A stretch of 64,000 nucleotides of DNA from Syngnathus acus (Eukaryota > Chordata > Actinopteri > Syngnathiformes > Syngnathidae): contig NC_051105.1 in NCBI RefSeq assembly GCF_901709675.1, positions 10,092,604 to 10,156,603 of the forward strand, read 5' to 3'. Under the pieces are notes generated by a model. It saw only the letters and a list, made by a program, of their open reading frames with translations, was not told the DNA's origin and searched no databases. A program made the translations under genes and the position numbers. Below are positions 1-11,308 of the stretch, piece after piece. Positions within the stretch are counted from its first letter, which is position 1, and the number at the start of each line of letters is the position of its first letter.

Positions 1-554
1 TGCGTGTGATTATACATGCCACCTATAAAGAAAGAACGGACTCGAGGAAACACGCACGTTGCAATTTAAATGTCGCATTGATTTTTGTTTTGAAACTTAT
101 GTGCAAAAAACTTTGGACCTTACCGAAGTGAATTTCACGATAAATTCTTGAGTCAAGAAAAACATCCACAAAAATATCCCCCTTTTGTGCGCCTCTTCTC
201 CGTATACTTTAATTTAATGTCATTTGAGTTTCTTTGGCCTCGTTTGTAGTCCCCCCCCCCCCGCCCAACTATCTCGCTTTGCCACTGGAAGCTTTATAAT
301 GAATGTGTTTTGTGTTGAATGTAGCCTTCACAGCAACCACTTTATTCTTATTTCATGACATTAAAAAAACAACTAGAAACAAGCACTGTTGATCATTTTA
401 TTGCAAGAGACTGTACATGCCACACACATGCAACACATCATAAGCACACGTGAACCTTGTTTTGGAGCCCGTTCACAGGTGAGTGTGGAACACGTTTCTG
501 GTGAGCTAATGTTTCACACGCAAACACATGGTGGACGACATTGACAGCTCAAAT

Positions 555-800
555 AGAACAAAACCAGGCCACTTTATTAGGTACTCCCCCAAAATCCTTT
601 TCAGAAGGTTATTATTAATATGTAGTTTATTTTTGTGGCATCATGTTTGGTATGTTTATTTAGCCTCTCTCGAGAGGCAAAAATATTATGAACAACTCTT
701 AGTATGCTGCAGTGTGATGGGACACCACTTCAGTAATAACCATATTTTGCCCCCCCTAAAAAATACTACATCTATCTATGCCAGTGATGTATACTGACAC
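555..800. repeat. possible old transposon fragment
   Basis: The segment around 565-590 (ccaggccactttattaggta) resembles a phrase I recall from dispersed fish repeats. No terminal repeats or target-site duplication were found. The call rests on memory of repeat sequence and a database search could overturn it. Confidence 0.25.
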
Positions 801-821
801 GCAGAGTAATTGAATTCGCTT

Positions 822-835
822 CCACTAGATGGCAG
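822..835 (+). promoter_or_regulatory. CTCF-like motif, plus orientation
   Basis: The 14-mer CCACTAGATGGCAG fits the core CTCF consensus CCASYAGRKGGCRS at every position. It lies about 1 kb beyond the hoxd10a stop codon, between hoxd10a and where hoxd9a is expected. CTCF sites punctuating Hox clusters are well established in vertebrates; occupancy here is inferred. Confidence 0.5.
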
Positions 836-1330
836 ATAAAAACCCGCGTATCCTCTTTTGGTATTATTTTTGTGTGAGACTTTATTTTTTTTACTGTAAA
901 ATGTGGATATGCCTTGGCTCAAGACAAGTTGTGAAAGACTTAGATTGCGGGGGGGGGGGGGGTCTAATAAAGTGACAGTGAGTGTCCAATAATTTAAGAT
1001 TCAAAAAGTTTGACAACACCAAAAAATGTCCAAAACCACAATAAACAGAAAGCGAACATGATCCCTTGAGATACAAGTGACTTGACTTTTTTTTTGCACA
1101 TAGAAGCGATGCGACAGTTCAGTCAATCAACTCAGTTCACAAATGCAGCACTTTGACAAATATCAAACTTTTCATCCCAAAAGTTTATTTGCCACGCTCA
1201 GTTGATGTTTAGTGTCAAACTAAACATAAAAGAGAATTTCTTCTGAATTTCAAATAAGCAAGCACTGTTGCGTTACGAACGCCCTCAACTCATTAACATA
1301 AGTAGAAAACCCCACAGAAATGCTAACAGT

Positions 1331-1488
1331 AGTAGTGACAGGTGAGCCACGCCTTCATCCATCAGCTGATAAAGACGCGTCACAATCACATCAGTGACAC
1401 TCTGATGAAGGCGGAAGAACCCGCCGAAACATGTCAGATAAATGAACCTAAAACAAATTGTTTGATATAGAAGAACCAGTGAAGTAAA
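1331..1488. mobile_element. 158-bp insertion flanked by 15-bp target-site duplication
   Basis: The 15-mer agaaatgctaacagt occurs perfectly at 1316-1330 and again at 1489-1503, directly bracketing this segment. That is the signature of target-primed retrotransposition. Inside, at 1410-1426, is a hairpin with a GGCGG/CCGCC stem followed by gaaac. This resembles hairpins near the ends of some fish LINE or Penelope-like elements. No reverse transcriptase remains, so it is a short 5'-truncated or SINE-like copy. The family is not identified. Confidence 0.6.
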
Positions 1489-1615
1489 AGAAATGCTAAC
1501 AGTTAGCATCAATAGTCACAATTTTACAACCCTTGAAGAAACGGATATTTGAACACAAAAGGTGGCACAACACACATAGACAGATAATATACCAATACTC
1601 ACAGGCATGTATTTT

Positions 1616-1621
1616 TTTATT
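1616..1621 (-). terminator. candidate hoxd10a poly(A) signal
   Basis: AATAAA on the minus strand, about 200 nt past the hoxd10a stop. Position and hexamer fit a polyadenylation signal, but the AT-rich context makes chance occurrence likely. Confidence 0.35.
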
Positions 1622-1818
1622 CTCTACGAAAAATGTCTAATTATAAGGCAGACTTACTCAGTGGAAGTAGAGGAAATCAATTTTTCGTTTGTCTGTTTTA
1701 TAACGCTGACCCCTGGTGGCCAAAGTGGGCATATCAGAACAATTATTTAGATTTGGAAGCTGTGTAATGCTAACATGATGGCTGCATCAATACAACTGGA
1801 GGGAATCCACATGATACT

Positions 1819-4800
1819 TCAGGAGAAAGTGAGATTGCAGTTCAGTTCTCGCACTCGACCTTCCCGATTCATCTTCTTGAGCTTCATCCTACGGTTCTGG
1901 AACCAGATCTTGACCTGCCTGTCGCTCAGGTTGACACTCCGGCTGATCTCCAGGCGGCGCTCCCGGCTCAAATACATGTTGAAGAGGAACTCCTTCTCCA
2001 ACTCCAGGGTCTGGTGCTTGGTGTAGGGACAGCGCTTCTTGCGGCCGCTCTTGGCTGTTAACCAGCTACCACTTTGGGGGTTGGGCTTGTGCTCTGCATG
2101 GGGAAACAACAACATGGCGGATTTGAGACAGGATGTCACATGCACATATTATTGGGTTGAAAGTCACACATTGGGTTGAGGATTTTACCAAGTACTTGAG
2201 GTCAGATTTTTGACCAAACAAACATGCTATCAAGAAATGGATTAAAAGGTTCTTAATATAGCTGTGGTTAAAAATAATACATATTTGATTTCCAACATTT
2301 TCAACTTTCCCGTCAGGGGTCTCCCCAGTGAGTCATTAGCATGTTTGGCAGTTTTTAAAACGGATGCCCATCCTGACCCAACCCAAACATTTTCTTCAAC
2401 TTTGCCATGCAAAACGGCGACCAGCTTCAGCCTGCCAGCTCGGCCAAATCCAAAATCCAACCCAATATGATGGATCAAAAATAATTTACCCAAACTTGAA
2501 AGTAACCCAATCCAGCAAGTAGCTTGGCAAAAGAACCCTGCATTTAGTGTGTAAGCAAAACTAGCACCATATGGGAGTTTGTTTCTGTCTTTTAATGTAG
2601 TTTGTCAGAAATGTTCCAGGACTAGTATCACAGATGATTTGTTTCAAACTATGGCTTTCCCTCAAACAATCAAGTCTACAAGTGATCCTATGACATTAGC
2701 TTTGTTCAGGCCATGAAAAGAAATCTGAGTTGCCCTGAGCATCTGACACTTCCTGGCCAAAAATGTTTCCGGCAGCACATGAAGGTGTCATTGCAAAGAG
2801 GGAAATGACTTCAAAAACTTGTACTTTGATTGCATTTGAAATCTTTTGCGAATCCAGGCCGGGAATCTTTCTGAAACACCTCATTAATCAGCAGCAAAAA
2901 ATTTATGTTCCCCCAAACCGTAAAACCTTTGAGGTGATCCCATCCATAGGGACAAGAAATGTATTTACAAATACATTTACACTCACAAAAATAGATGTAC
3001 AGTACAGTCAACAAGTCCATTTCTGTGCTTCCAGCTAAACCCGTGCGAAAACTGGGACACATCTGTACCTTGTACTGAGGGCAAAATTAGTCACATGTTG
3101 AGGGGTAAAAAAAAAAAAATTGGATAAAGATCATGAAAGTAGGACAGTACTTAAGTGCAAGTTACATTGTAAACGATTGTTTAGAAAAAATCCAATGACA
3201 AAACCACATTACAACATTTGAGGGTGCCAGGCGAGTCATCGAAACTAATGTTTTAAGAAAAGATACTAAGGCACTGAAAATAATGTTGAATATTTGTACC
3301 TTATTATGCCCAAAGGAGAGGAAACAAAGCATAATGTCATGCAGGAGGCATTATCTTTGTACATTTTCCAAGACCATAAAGTGTCACAATCAAATGTTAT
3401 GGGTGAAAAAGAGAGTTAAAAAAAATCTGGTCATTTCAGGTTTTAAATAAAAAAATTATGAACATAATAACAACTTTACACTGTTTGAATGTTTTTCTAA
3501 TTAAGGCCCAAACGGGTGGGGAAAAGTTTTATGAAAAAATAAACACTTTTAATTACTTCAATGACAACATCATCACTTTGTTTGGAGTGTTTACAAAAAT
3601 AAAGGCACAATGCCAAATGTTGTTGTCGGACACCAATATTAGCCCTTTGACTGACTTTTACTTTTTTTCTTTCATTTTAATGTTCTCACTTCCTATTTGG
3701 GAGTTTTGACTATATAGTCCCTCTCCTGCTCATATAATTCTATTTAGGGGTCACGTAAATTCATTGATGAAAACACAAAAAAATCACACACGGGATATTC
3801 CTATTCACACACCATCTCAGTTTTCACCACATTTGTAATGTTTTCAAATGAAATATTTATTTTCCGTTGCAAAGTGTCAAATGGAGCCCTGAAGATTTTT
3901 CTGCTGTGTAACTTTATATGAACATTGCAAACATTTGGCCACGTTTTGAGAAAAAGATTAATAGTTCCTTGGGGGGTAATAATCCTCATCTTACTCTGTG
4001 CATACATTGCTGGTTTCCAAAATGCGTTTATTTCACCTCGCGTCTGACATCATTTGCAAATAAAAATGTGTTCATTGTTGAAACTAAAACTGTTAAATTT
4101 GACAACAAAACCGGGACCCTCATAGTTTTTTTTTTGTTTTTGTTTGGTTTTTTTGGGGTGGGAGAAAAGTTCACTACTTACTATTGCGGCACTGCATTCA
4201 GTATTTAACTGGTAAAAAGTTCAATAGGCGTTGTAAAATCAGTAAAAGGTATCGCGTACGCGCGTGTGCGCGCGCTCCAAAGCCTCTCATTAAACATTAC
4301 GATTGCGGAGGCTTGTTTGTGTTTTATTCTCGCTTTTACGATGCTCGAGGCCAAACCCACCTTTGCTATCCCGTGGCACCAGCACCTCGGGACTCGACTG
4401 TCTCTTCTCTTCTTCCTCCTCGTCCTCCTCATCTTCGTCTTCTTCTTCCTCCTCCACACTGGATGCGTAGCGCTCCGCCGGGCTCCCCGCGACCCCGGGG
4501 CTGCGCGGTGGGGCGTCCTTTTGTGCGGGCTGCGGTTGCGGGCCGATGCGCTCCAGCTGCATCAACGTCGGGCTGGGCTGCTGGTGGCACTCCTGCCTCC
4601 CGTTGGCGTACGTTTGGCTTAGTCTGAAATAGCCCGGAACTGGAACCTCGGGCGCGTCGGCTCGGTTCGGTTCGGCCGCAAGGGGCGAGTACGCGTGGAG
4701 ATGGCCGTCTGCCTGCTGGCTGACTGCTTGCAGGCGTTTCTCGGTGAACATGCAGCAGTTGCCCTCCTCCTTGATGCTCTGTGCGTACGTAGAGTTGGGA

Positions 4801-5018
4801 CTGACGGACGCCTCCGCCAGTCTGCACGCCCTGCCCGGTTCGCCCCATTGGTGATGGGCGAAGTACATGGCCGCGCCGTGGTGGCCGTGCTCGCCTTTTT
4901 TAGCCAAAGGTGGCACCAACCCACAAGTTTGCATCGCGTAGTCGGGCGCGGACGGCGCGTAAGCGAAAGCGTCCATTAGGAAGGGGTTTGCCGCAGCTGA
5001 GTTGCCGGGGAAGGACAT
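1819..5018 (-). CDS. hoxd10a: Homeobox protein Hox-D10a, two exons, 310 aa
   Basis: Posterior (AbdB-class) Hox transcription factor acting in the nucleus in axial and fin patterning. Exon 1 is 4361-5018 and exon 2 is 1819-2093. The donor caaag|gtgggt and acceptor catgcag|ag join in phase 1 to give a Glu codon. The start at 5018 gives MSFPGNS, the family N-terminus; upstream in-frame codons are not conserved-looking. Other Hox10 landmarks are [18 protein letters not shown] and [14 protein letters not shown]. The homeodomain is about residues 236-295 ([12 protein letters not shown], then [13 protein letters not shown]), preceded by the Hox10 signature SWLTAKS and followed by a 15-residue tail ending NLTFS. 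Odd feature: a nearly pure Glu/Asp run of about 19 residues in the exon 1 C-terminal part. The 2.3 kb intron holds a probable transposon relic. The 'a' assignment follows from linkage to evx2 and lnpk. Confidence 0.96.
2145..2515. mobile_element. degenerate non-autonomous DNA transposon in hoxd10a intron
   Basis: The left part carries repeated ttgggttga phrases (about 2151-2180). The right part carries the inverse (tgacccaacccaa near 2376, acccaatcca near 2506). Paired ttgggt/acccaa ends are typical of a family of short fish MITEs. The copy is decayed, the termini are approximate and no clear target duplication is visible. Confidence 0.4.
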
Positions 5019-5074
5019 TTTGGCCGTCCTATGGAAGCTGACATATCTGCGCCTCGAGTCAGCGTGCGCGCCGA

Positions 5075-5095
5075 CCACATGACGAGCCCACCAAT
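5075..5095 (-). promoter_or_regulatory. hoxd10a proximal promoter elements (E-box-like and CCAAT)
   Basis: CCACATGAC at 5075-5083 (minus strand GTCATGTGG) lies about 60 bp upstream of the hoxd10a ATG. A CCAAT pentamer, on the plus strand, sits at 5091-5095. A related CATGTG/CACGTG element precedes hoxd11a and hoxd12a too. In Hox promoters such sites bind USF/bHLH-ZIP factors and NF-Y; use here is inferred. Confidence 0.4.
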
Positions 5096-6548
5096 GAGCT
5101 TTGAAAGTGGCCTTGACACGCACTGCAGAGCAGCTCCAAGGCGCAGTCTGCAGCGACACCTAGAACCAGCACTTGAAATTGGTTCATACCAAGCACTGTT
5201 TGGGGGGGTTGCTGGCATGCAGCAGAGACTGCATTATTGTTTAAAAACTGAAAATATGTCACCTTAGTTGAGAAAAATCCTTCACACACATACAAGTAAC
5301 AAAGTGAAATACATGTAATCTGTATTGCAATAACCGGTTTGTATTTTGTTCAAATATTTTGGTCTGCCGGTATTATAGGTGAAAATGTTTTCACTTCAAA
5401 TTGTTACGCACAGGCATGCAAGCGCACGGGCGTGCGCACACATACATACGCGCACACACATTCCAGTCCAACGCCCACAACAATAAACAATGTACCCAAT
5501 GTTCGTATCGTGTTTTGTGGTCAACCACGTGAGGTTTAATTACATTTAAATACTTAACAGTATTTTCCATGTTTTTTTCTCATCATCATGGCATCCACTT
5601 AATTTAAAATGTATTTTGTTACATTTTTTTTTGATGGGGCATAATTATAGCGCAAATGACAGGGATGGACAATTTGTTAAATGGGTTTTGAAAGATGAAG
5701 AAGTGCATGTGGATACAATGAAGTTTGTTTTATCCCAGGCGTTGTTTTGACTTCATGTGGCGATTGTGTAAAAAAAAAAAAACTAAACAAATTATAGGGG
5801 CGAAAAAATAAATCTTTTTTTGTCGCATTTAAAATTGACAAAGCAGTCAAATTGACTTATATTTTGTCCCTGCCCATTCGTAGTCTTTAATCTTTAAATT
5901 TCAGGTTAAATTTGCGCACGTATTTTTGCGCGCCTTTTCTGAACATTTGCTGAAATAACTGACTTTTTTTTATTTAAAGTATACAGCTAATAACGTATAC
6001 TTTAATATTACACATTGAGATCGATTATTAAATTATACACCGTTTTCGTCAATGATGCGAAATACTGTTAGGTATAGTTTTTATTTTCATTATACATGCG
6101 CCAACACACACCCAGAGACATACACACAGACACACACACGCACACACACACGCAAACACACACGCACATTATGTACATAATATGTCTCAACGACAAACCA
6201 TTGAAAAAAAGAATACGCGAATATAATTGCACAATTTTAAATAAAGCAAAATACATTTGGGGCGAGGGCGACCGTTTTAGTGTAGTCTATGTTACATTTC
6301 CAGTAGACATTAAATGAGAGGTTCGCTTAAAAAAATCCTCTTGAAATCCCAGCATCAAGAATATTTGTGCGTTCAAGTAAAAAAAAAAAAAAAAAAAGAT
6401 TGTACGTACATTTGAAATTTTATTATACTTTTTATGGTATTATTTCTCTGTGTTTTTGTGACGTGTTATGCACTCTTAGCTGACGCCCAAAAGAATGATG
6501 GAATATGATCAAATAAAGTAGTATGTAGTTTATATAGATGTGTGTGTG

Positions 6549-6590
6549 CGCACACACACACGCACGCACACACACGCACGCACACACACG

Positions 6591-6660
<70 letters not shown>
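6549..6660. repeat. (CA)n microsatellite
   Basis: Interrupted CACG/CA units run into an uninterrupted CA tract from about 6594 to 6660. Reading frames through it give Cys-Val or Thr-His repeats and are not genes. Confidence 0.97.
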
Positions 6661-6665
<5 letters not shown>

Positions 6666-6724
6666 AGAAATAATTCAACTGGTTTAAATTCTCCTGCTTC
6701 ATCCCCTTCACCAAAACAACAAGG

Positions 6725-6738
6725 CTGCCCTCTTGTGG
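6725..6738 (-). promoter_or_regulatory. CTCF-like motif, minus orientation
   Basis: The minus strand reads CCACAAGAGGGCAG, which fits the CTCF core except for A at the pyrimidine position, a tolerated variant. It lies between hoxd10a and hoxd11a next to the long CA repeat. Its orientation is opposite to the motif at 822. Confidence 0.45.
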
Positions 6739-7403
6739 ACATTTTGCTGAACGACGTGCACAGTCGCTAATACCGTTAATACCATTTCACTGCTGGATTT
6801 TGATAGCGATGTTATTAAACGCTTCGTCAAACTTGTTATTTAATGCAACCCCCGCCCCCACACCCCTCATCACCCAGTCGATTCAAATTAAAAATGCATT
6901 ACCACATTTGAGCACATGGATTAAGCAGAATAAGGCAGTCACACTCACGTACATTGAGAAAACTCAAGTCCACGTCCACGTTGCTCCATGTTGAATGTCC
7001 AACATTAGTCCCTCAAAATAGATCTCCAGCTCCTTGGACATTTGCAACTGTACTTTGAGGCAGGAAAGGAGGTCTGCATTGGAAGAAGTAGATGTATCCA
7101 AAGTCCAATAGCCCCTTATTTAGCCGTTTACAGCTGCTTTTATGATTGTGTCTAGACGGTTCAAGGTTTAGTAAACAATCCAGTGTGTGAAAGGAGGGGA
7201 AATAAAGGCGAGGAGTCGCATTTCTCCCCAGGCTAAAAAGATTCTCCGTCAGCCGCTTGTCATTTAGTTGAACATTTTTGCTTTGACACATTGACACCAC
7301 ATGACATGCATCCTTTAAATGCTCATACACACGAATAAATAATGTCGGCTAAAATATAGTTTGTTTTCATAGGTGTGATTAACTTAAATAAATGAATTGG
7401 ACA

Positions 7404-7417
7404 CACGTGACGTCACG
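7404..7417. promoter_or_regulatory. overlapping E-box and CRE palindrome
   Basis: CACGTG (7404-7409) overlaps TGACGTCA (7408-7415) within the perfect 12-bp palindrome CGTGACGTCACG. It lies about 105 bp past the hoxd11a stop codon. CREB/ATF and bHLH-ZIP factors bind such sites; whether this one acts in the 3' flank is unknown. Confidence 0.4.
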
Positions 7418-7522
7418 CTGCCGTTTCGAATACATGGCGGCTGACATATGCATAAGGGCTCAGTCTTTGGCGTGTGTTTGTATATATATTAGTGTGTGTA
7501 TTTTGTTTGTGTGTTGTGTGTA

Positions 7523-8742
7523 TCAGAAGAGCGGGTTGCCAGTGAAGTACTGTAGACGGTCACGGTTGAGCTTCTTCTCCTTCATCCGTCTGTTCTGGAA
7601 CCAAATCTTGACTTGGCGGTCGGACAGGTTGAGCATCCTGGAGAGCTGCAGGCGTTTCTCCTTGTTGATGTACACGTTGAAGAAGAACTCTCGCTCAAGT
7701 TCTCGGATCTGGTACTTGGAGTAGGGACATCTTTTCTTTCGTGACTTGCTTGTCGAGGCTGGACGCAAACGAGAATTTAGTTAGAAAGAGGCAACAGATC
7801 TTTAGTAGATTTAGTTATCAAAATGGAAATTTACGCACATAACGATTAGCGATTTCATTTGAACGCATTTCATTATAATTTCCATATTTTTGCAAAACAC
7901 AGTAGTCGTACATGCGCCCTATCATCGCATTGATCAATGCGCACTTAAATTCTCCAAAGTCCAAGATATTGTTTTTGCAGAGAACCATGCATATTCAACA
8001 TGGCCGCCAGATGTAAATAAGTGAGGCTGTTTCGCATTGGTTTTCCATCTCATACCAGCAGTAATCTATTTTTTTTTTTTGGTCTCTATTTTGCACGCGA
8101 AGCTGTTTTCAGAGATCCTTATCCTGATCAAAATATTTCACTATCGCACTGGAAATTAAATAGAAACCTGCGCAGTTTGACGCTTTTAAATAGGACGCCT
8201 GTAAGATGGAATTTAAATTTCTAAAGAGTTCCCTTTCTCAATGAGTCCCAGTAAAATAGAGTTATTTGTATGCACAAATTGCCAAAAGGTATAAAATCAC
8301 CACTGGGAACTGCACAAAAAAACTTTTTAGGATGACGTGTTACACTTTTGTTGTCGACGGAGGAATGTTCACTGGGCAAATGGGACACTTAAATAAAGTT
8401 ATTATCAACAAATGGCCGTACATCTCTGCCCTTGTTGTGGCGCACGTGACTGTTTACAAGCATGCGCAAACAGCATTACTCGATAAAAGCGCACCCCAGT
8501 AATGAGTTTATGTCTTCGGATTCAACCACAATCCACTTATACGTCGTCTCCAGTTAAACGCTTATGGCGTTGGTTGTTTGCAGGCGTTTACGTCATAAGA
8601 CCATAAGGGGTACTAATTTTTTTTTTTTCGCAAACCCAAGATCGCCACGGGAAAAGATGGTAGAATGCAAAGTCTTGATTATTAGAAGATAAGGCAAAAC
8701 GCATGAAGTGGATTTAAAGTAAACTAAAAGGCGTTTTGCACA

Positions 8743-8774
<32 letters not shown>

Positions 8775-10050
8775 TTAAAAATCATAGAAAATATTTGTCA
8801 AAATCCAATAAGTAAAAAAAAAACGTTTCTAAATTAAGAAAAACAATTGAGCGCCCAATATAGTTTTGAGATACGAGAAAGTATACTTTCATTAAGCTAT
8901 ATTGCATGTCAATAATTAAATTAGCACTAAAACGCTTGTTTTCTGCTTGGTAACTTTAATGTAAATCGCATTTCCCACCTATGTCAGAAAACTAATATTT
9001 GAGGTGTTTACACTATGATGGTACACACTGTTTGCGGACAAGTAAATAAAAAAATTAAACTTAAAAATTTCACTAAAACGATACACGTGCATTAAATGTG
9101 TATTTATTGTTTCTGTGAGATTAGTAATACAAAATATTCCCCATTAGCGATTGTAATCGGTCAAAAAAATAGTCTATAGATTTTTTTAAAATAACGTTGC
9201 TAGTTTTATTTGTGATGCCGCTGCTTTGCAGAGTGAAATCATAGCTGGAAAGATGTAAATAAAGCTCTATGGTGTGTTTACTATATGCAGCAGGCTTGCC
9301 ACGTACTGCAGGGCGAGCGAGCGCGTACGGCTTAACAGTTTCCCATTGTAAATACCTTTACAGCCGTAAAGAACATCTTATTGGGATATAAAACGCTTTT
9401 GCATGCTTATAAAGGCGCACACGAGCGCGCGCGGCCACGGCGAAGGACACGCTATTGTCCACGCTGGACTCTTCCCCCAATAAAGGAGGACTATACAACC
9501 CACTCTGCTGGCTGCTCTTGTCGCCACAGTTGGACGACGAGTCGTCGTCCACGCTGGGCTCGTCACCGGCCGTGTCCTCGCCGCTTTTCTGTCTGGGCTG
9601 CGGCGGCGGAGGAGGAGGCGGCGGCTCGGCGGCGCTCTTGTCCGAGTTGGAACCGTCGAAGAACTGGTCGAAGCCCTGCGGCAGGACCCCGTTGCGTCCC
9701 ACGCCGGGGAAGAGGTTGCAGGGCGAGGCGGCGCCCGCGTGGGGGCCGCCGCCGTAGAGGGGCTCGCTCTTGAAGGACGACTGGATCAAATCCCGGTGCA
9801 TGATCTCCTCCGAGGAGTAGTAGGACGCGTAGTTGCCCCGGTAGTGCCATTTGCTGGGGTGCTCCAGTCCGTAATCCCTGAAGGAGACCTCACGGACAGG
9901 TTGTCCGATGTTGGCCGAGTAGGGGAAATTCACCTGGCACGAGGTGCTTTGCGGCAAAAAGGACGAGACGGAGGTGAAATCGGGCGTGGAGACGTAGTAA
10001 GTGCAGCTCGGCAGATACATGTTGGAAGAGCGCTCGTCGTAGTCCGTCAT
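7523..10050 (-). CDS. hoxd11a: Homeobox protein Hox-D11a, two exons, 260 aa
   Basis: Posterior Hox transcription factor. Exon 1 is 9504-10050 and exon 2 is 7523-7758. The acceptor gcgtccag|cc is in phase 1. The matching phase-1 donor is cagcaga|gtgggt, giving SSQQ-T-STSKS. The donor is somewhat weak, so the exon 1 end is the least certain boundary. The N-terminus [20 protein letters not shown] and the blocks [20 protein letters not shown] and [13 protein letters not shown] are Hox11 signatures. The middle is a proline run and a Ser/Asp-rich acidic stretch. The homeodomain is about residues 188-247 ([33 protein letters not shown]), with a short tail ending in GNPLF. The 1.7 kb intron is AT-rich with a TA microsatellite near 8742-8774 and no other recognised feature. 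Confidence 0.95.
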
Positions 10051-10202
10051 GTCTGCGGCGGCGGGACCAGGAGGCGGAGGAGGAGGCTTCTCCGCGGCTT
10101 GTGCCCGTTAAACTTGGCCCATCTGGCTCGGCAGCCCAGACGCGCGCAAAGAGCCGCGAGCGGGCTCGCTATACATCTTGATCGATTCTTGAGGTAATTG
10201 TG

Positions 10203-10210
10203 TCATGTGA
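10203..10210 (-). promoter_or_regulatory. hoxd11a upstream E-box-like element
   Basis: TCATGTGA lies about 155 bp upstream of the hoxd11a ATG. It matches in type the elements before hoxd10a and hoxd12a. Functional use is inferred only from this recurrence. Confidence 0.35.
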
Positions 10211-11230
10211 TCCGCCGGCCAAGAAATTACCATACATCAATATCGGTCATTAAAAAAAAAAAAAAAAGCCGTCCTGAGAAACTCATGTGAGGCCGTGGGA
10301 GAGCCTCCATTGGCTCCCTGGATGCTGGGGGGGAACTCCTCTCTTGCGCCATCATGAACGAGGGAGACCAAGACGAAAAAGAGGAACTGCAATATTTTCA
10401 TTCAGTCTCACTCATTGACAGCAAGTTGACAAGTTGCCATCCGCGCGCATGCACCCCCCCCCCCCCATTCTCTCTTCCCCCCCACGCACGTCCACAGACG
10501 TGGAAGCATTGACGTTGACCTCCAGCCTTATTAATGAAGGGCGTACGAGGCGGCAGCAAAAACGCCAAGGCCACATGCACGTCCATGTTGGAACAGCGAG
10601 CAGCACAAAGACGCGCATGTCATTACGCACTTGAAGCCTCATTGCGCCGAGGCGATATGATGCTTGGCGCACTTAAACAAACGCATGATGGCTTCTAATT
10701 CGACATTCTTTATTGTCCCGCGTGCAATAAAACAGACGCTTGCATAAATACAACACGCACCCCCATCCCCCCGACCCCCACTTTCCATTCCCGCCCCTCG
10801 TGAGGAGAGAGATAAGCAATCACACAAGAAATTAACTTGAGGAATATGCACTTAAAATGCAATTAAGAGGCTTGATGATTGTTCAAATAGGGATGAAGAT
10901 GGTGAAGAGAGATGCTCACAAATCACAATGGTGGAGTTAAACAACAGCAACGCGTGCGTTATTGAATATGATCCCAAATTCATGTCAGTTGTTAAGCTTG
11001 AACGACTTTGAAAAATATTGCAATTATAATTTGTTTGCCTCAATATTGCGATTCCGATTAAATATGTGATTGTTTTTTTCAAATTTCCGTTCCCATGTTT
11101 TTTTTTTCAATCATAAGCAATAAGTTAATCTGTTAGACAATAAACAATAATATAGTAAACAATATTTTTGTTATATTGGGTTGAAATAAATGCATCGGGT
11201 GATTTGAAATGCTTTCACCTTAAACTGTGA

Positions 11231-11308
11231 CACACACACACGCACACACACACGCACACACACACACCCACGCACACACACGCACACACACACGCACACA
11301 CACACGCA
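11231..11308. repeat. interrupted (CA)n microsatellite
   Basis: CA units are regularly interrupted by CG, giving cacacacacg blocks. Confidence 0.95.

Larger units (their letters stand above)
1..1815. other. hoxd10a 3' flank / hoxd9a-hoxd10a intergenic (partial)
   Basis: No coding exon is recognisable. The stretch is AT-rich with homopolymer runs (C run near 250, G run near 949-962). By Hox collinearity hoxd9a should lie beyond the left edge on the minus strand. The stretch contains a CTCF-like motif, a TSD-flanked insertion and the presumed hoxd10a 3' UTR, each listed separately. Open frames here are short and unlike any known protein. Confidence 0.6.
5019..7522. other. hoxd10a-hoxd11a intergenic region
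   Basis: It contains no coding exon. The right half would include the hoxd11a 3' UTR. It holds interrupted CA repeats near 6119-6165 and a long one at 6549-6660, a minus-oriented CTCF-like motif at 6725-6738, and an E-box/CRE palindrome at 7404-7417. The remainder is AT-rich sequence with nothing I recognise. Confidence 0.7.

Noticed and set aside
1705-1722. Another CTCF-like site (minus strand TGGCCACCAGGGGTCAGC)
   Set aside because: The invariant GGC of the core is changed to GTC, which normally abolishes binding.
4266-4979. Plus-strand and alternate minus-strand frames over hoxd10a exon 1
   Set aside because: Shadows of the real GC-rich coding exon. The same applies to frames opposite hoxd11a (9381-10197), hoxd12a (15812-16299) and evx2 exon 3 (24526-25215, 24692-25066).
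6432-6770. Overlapping open frames reading Cys-Val or Thr-His repeats
   Set aside because: They are translations of the CA microsatellite; frames at 6068-6256 and 53231-53539 are the same artefact.
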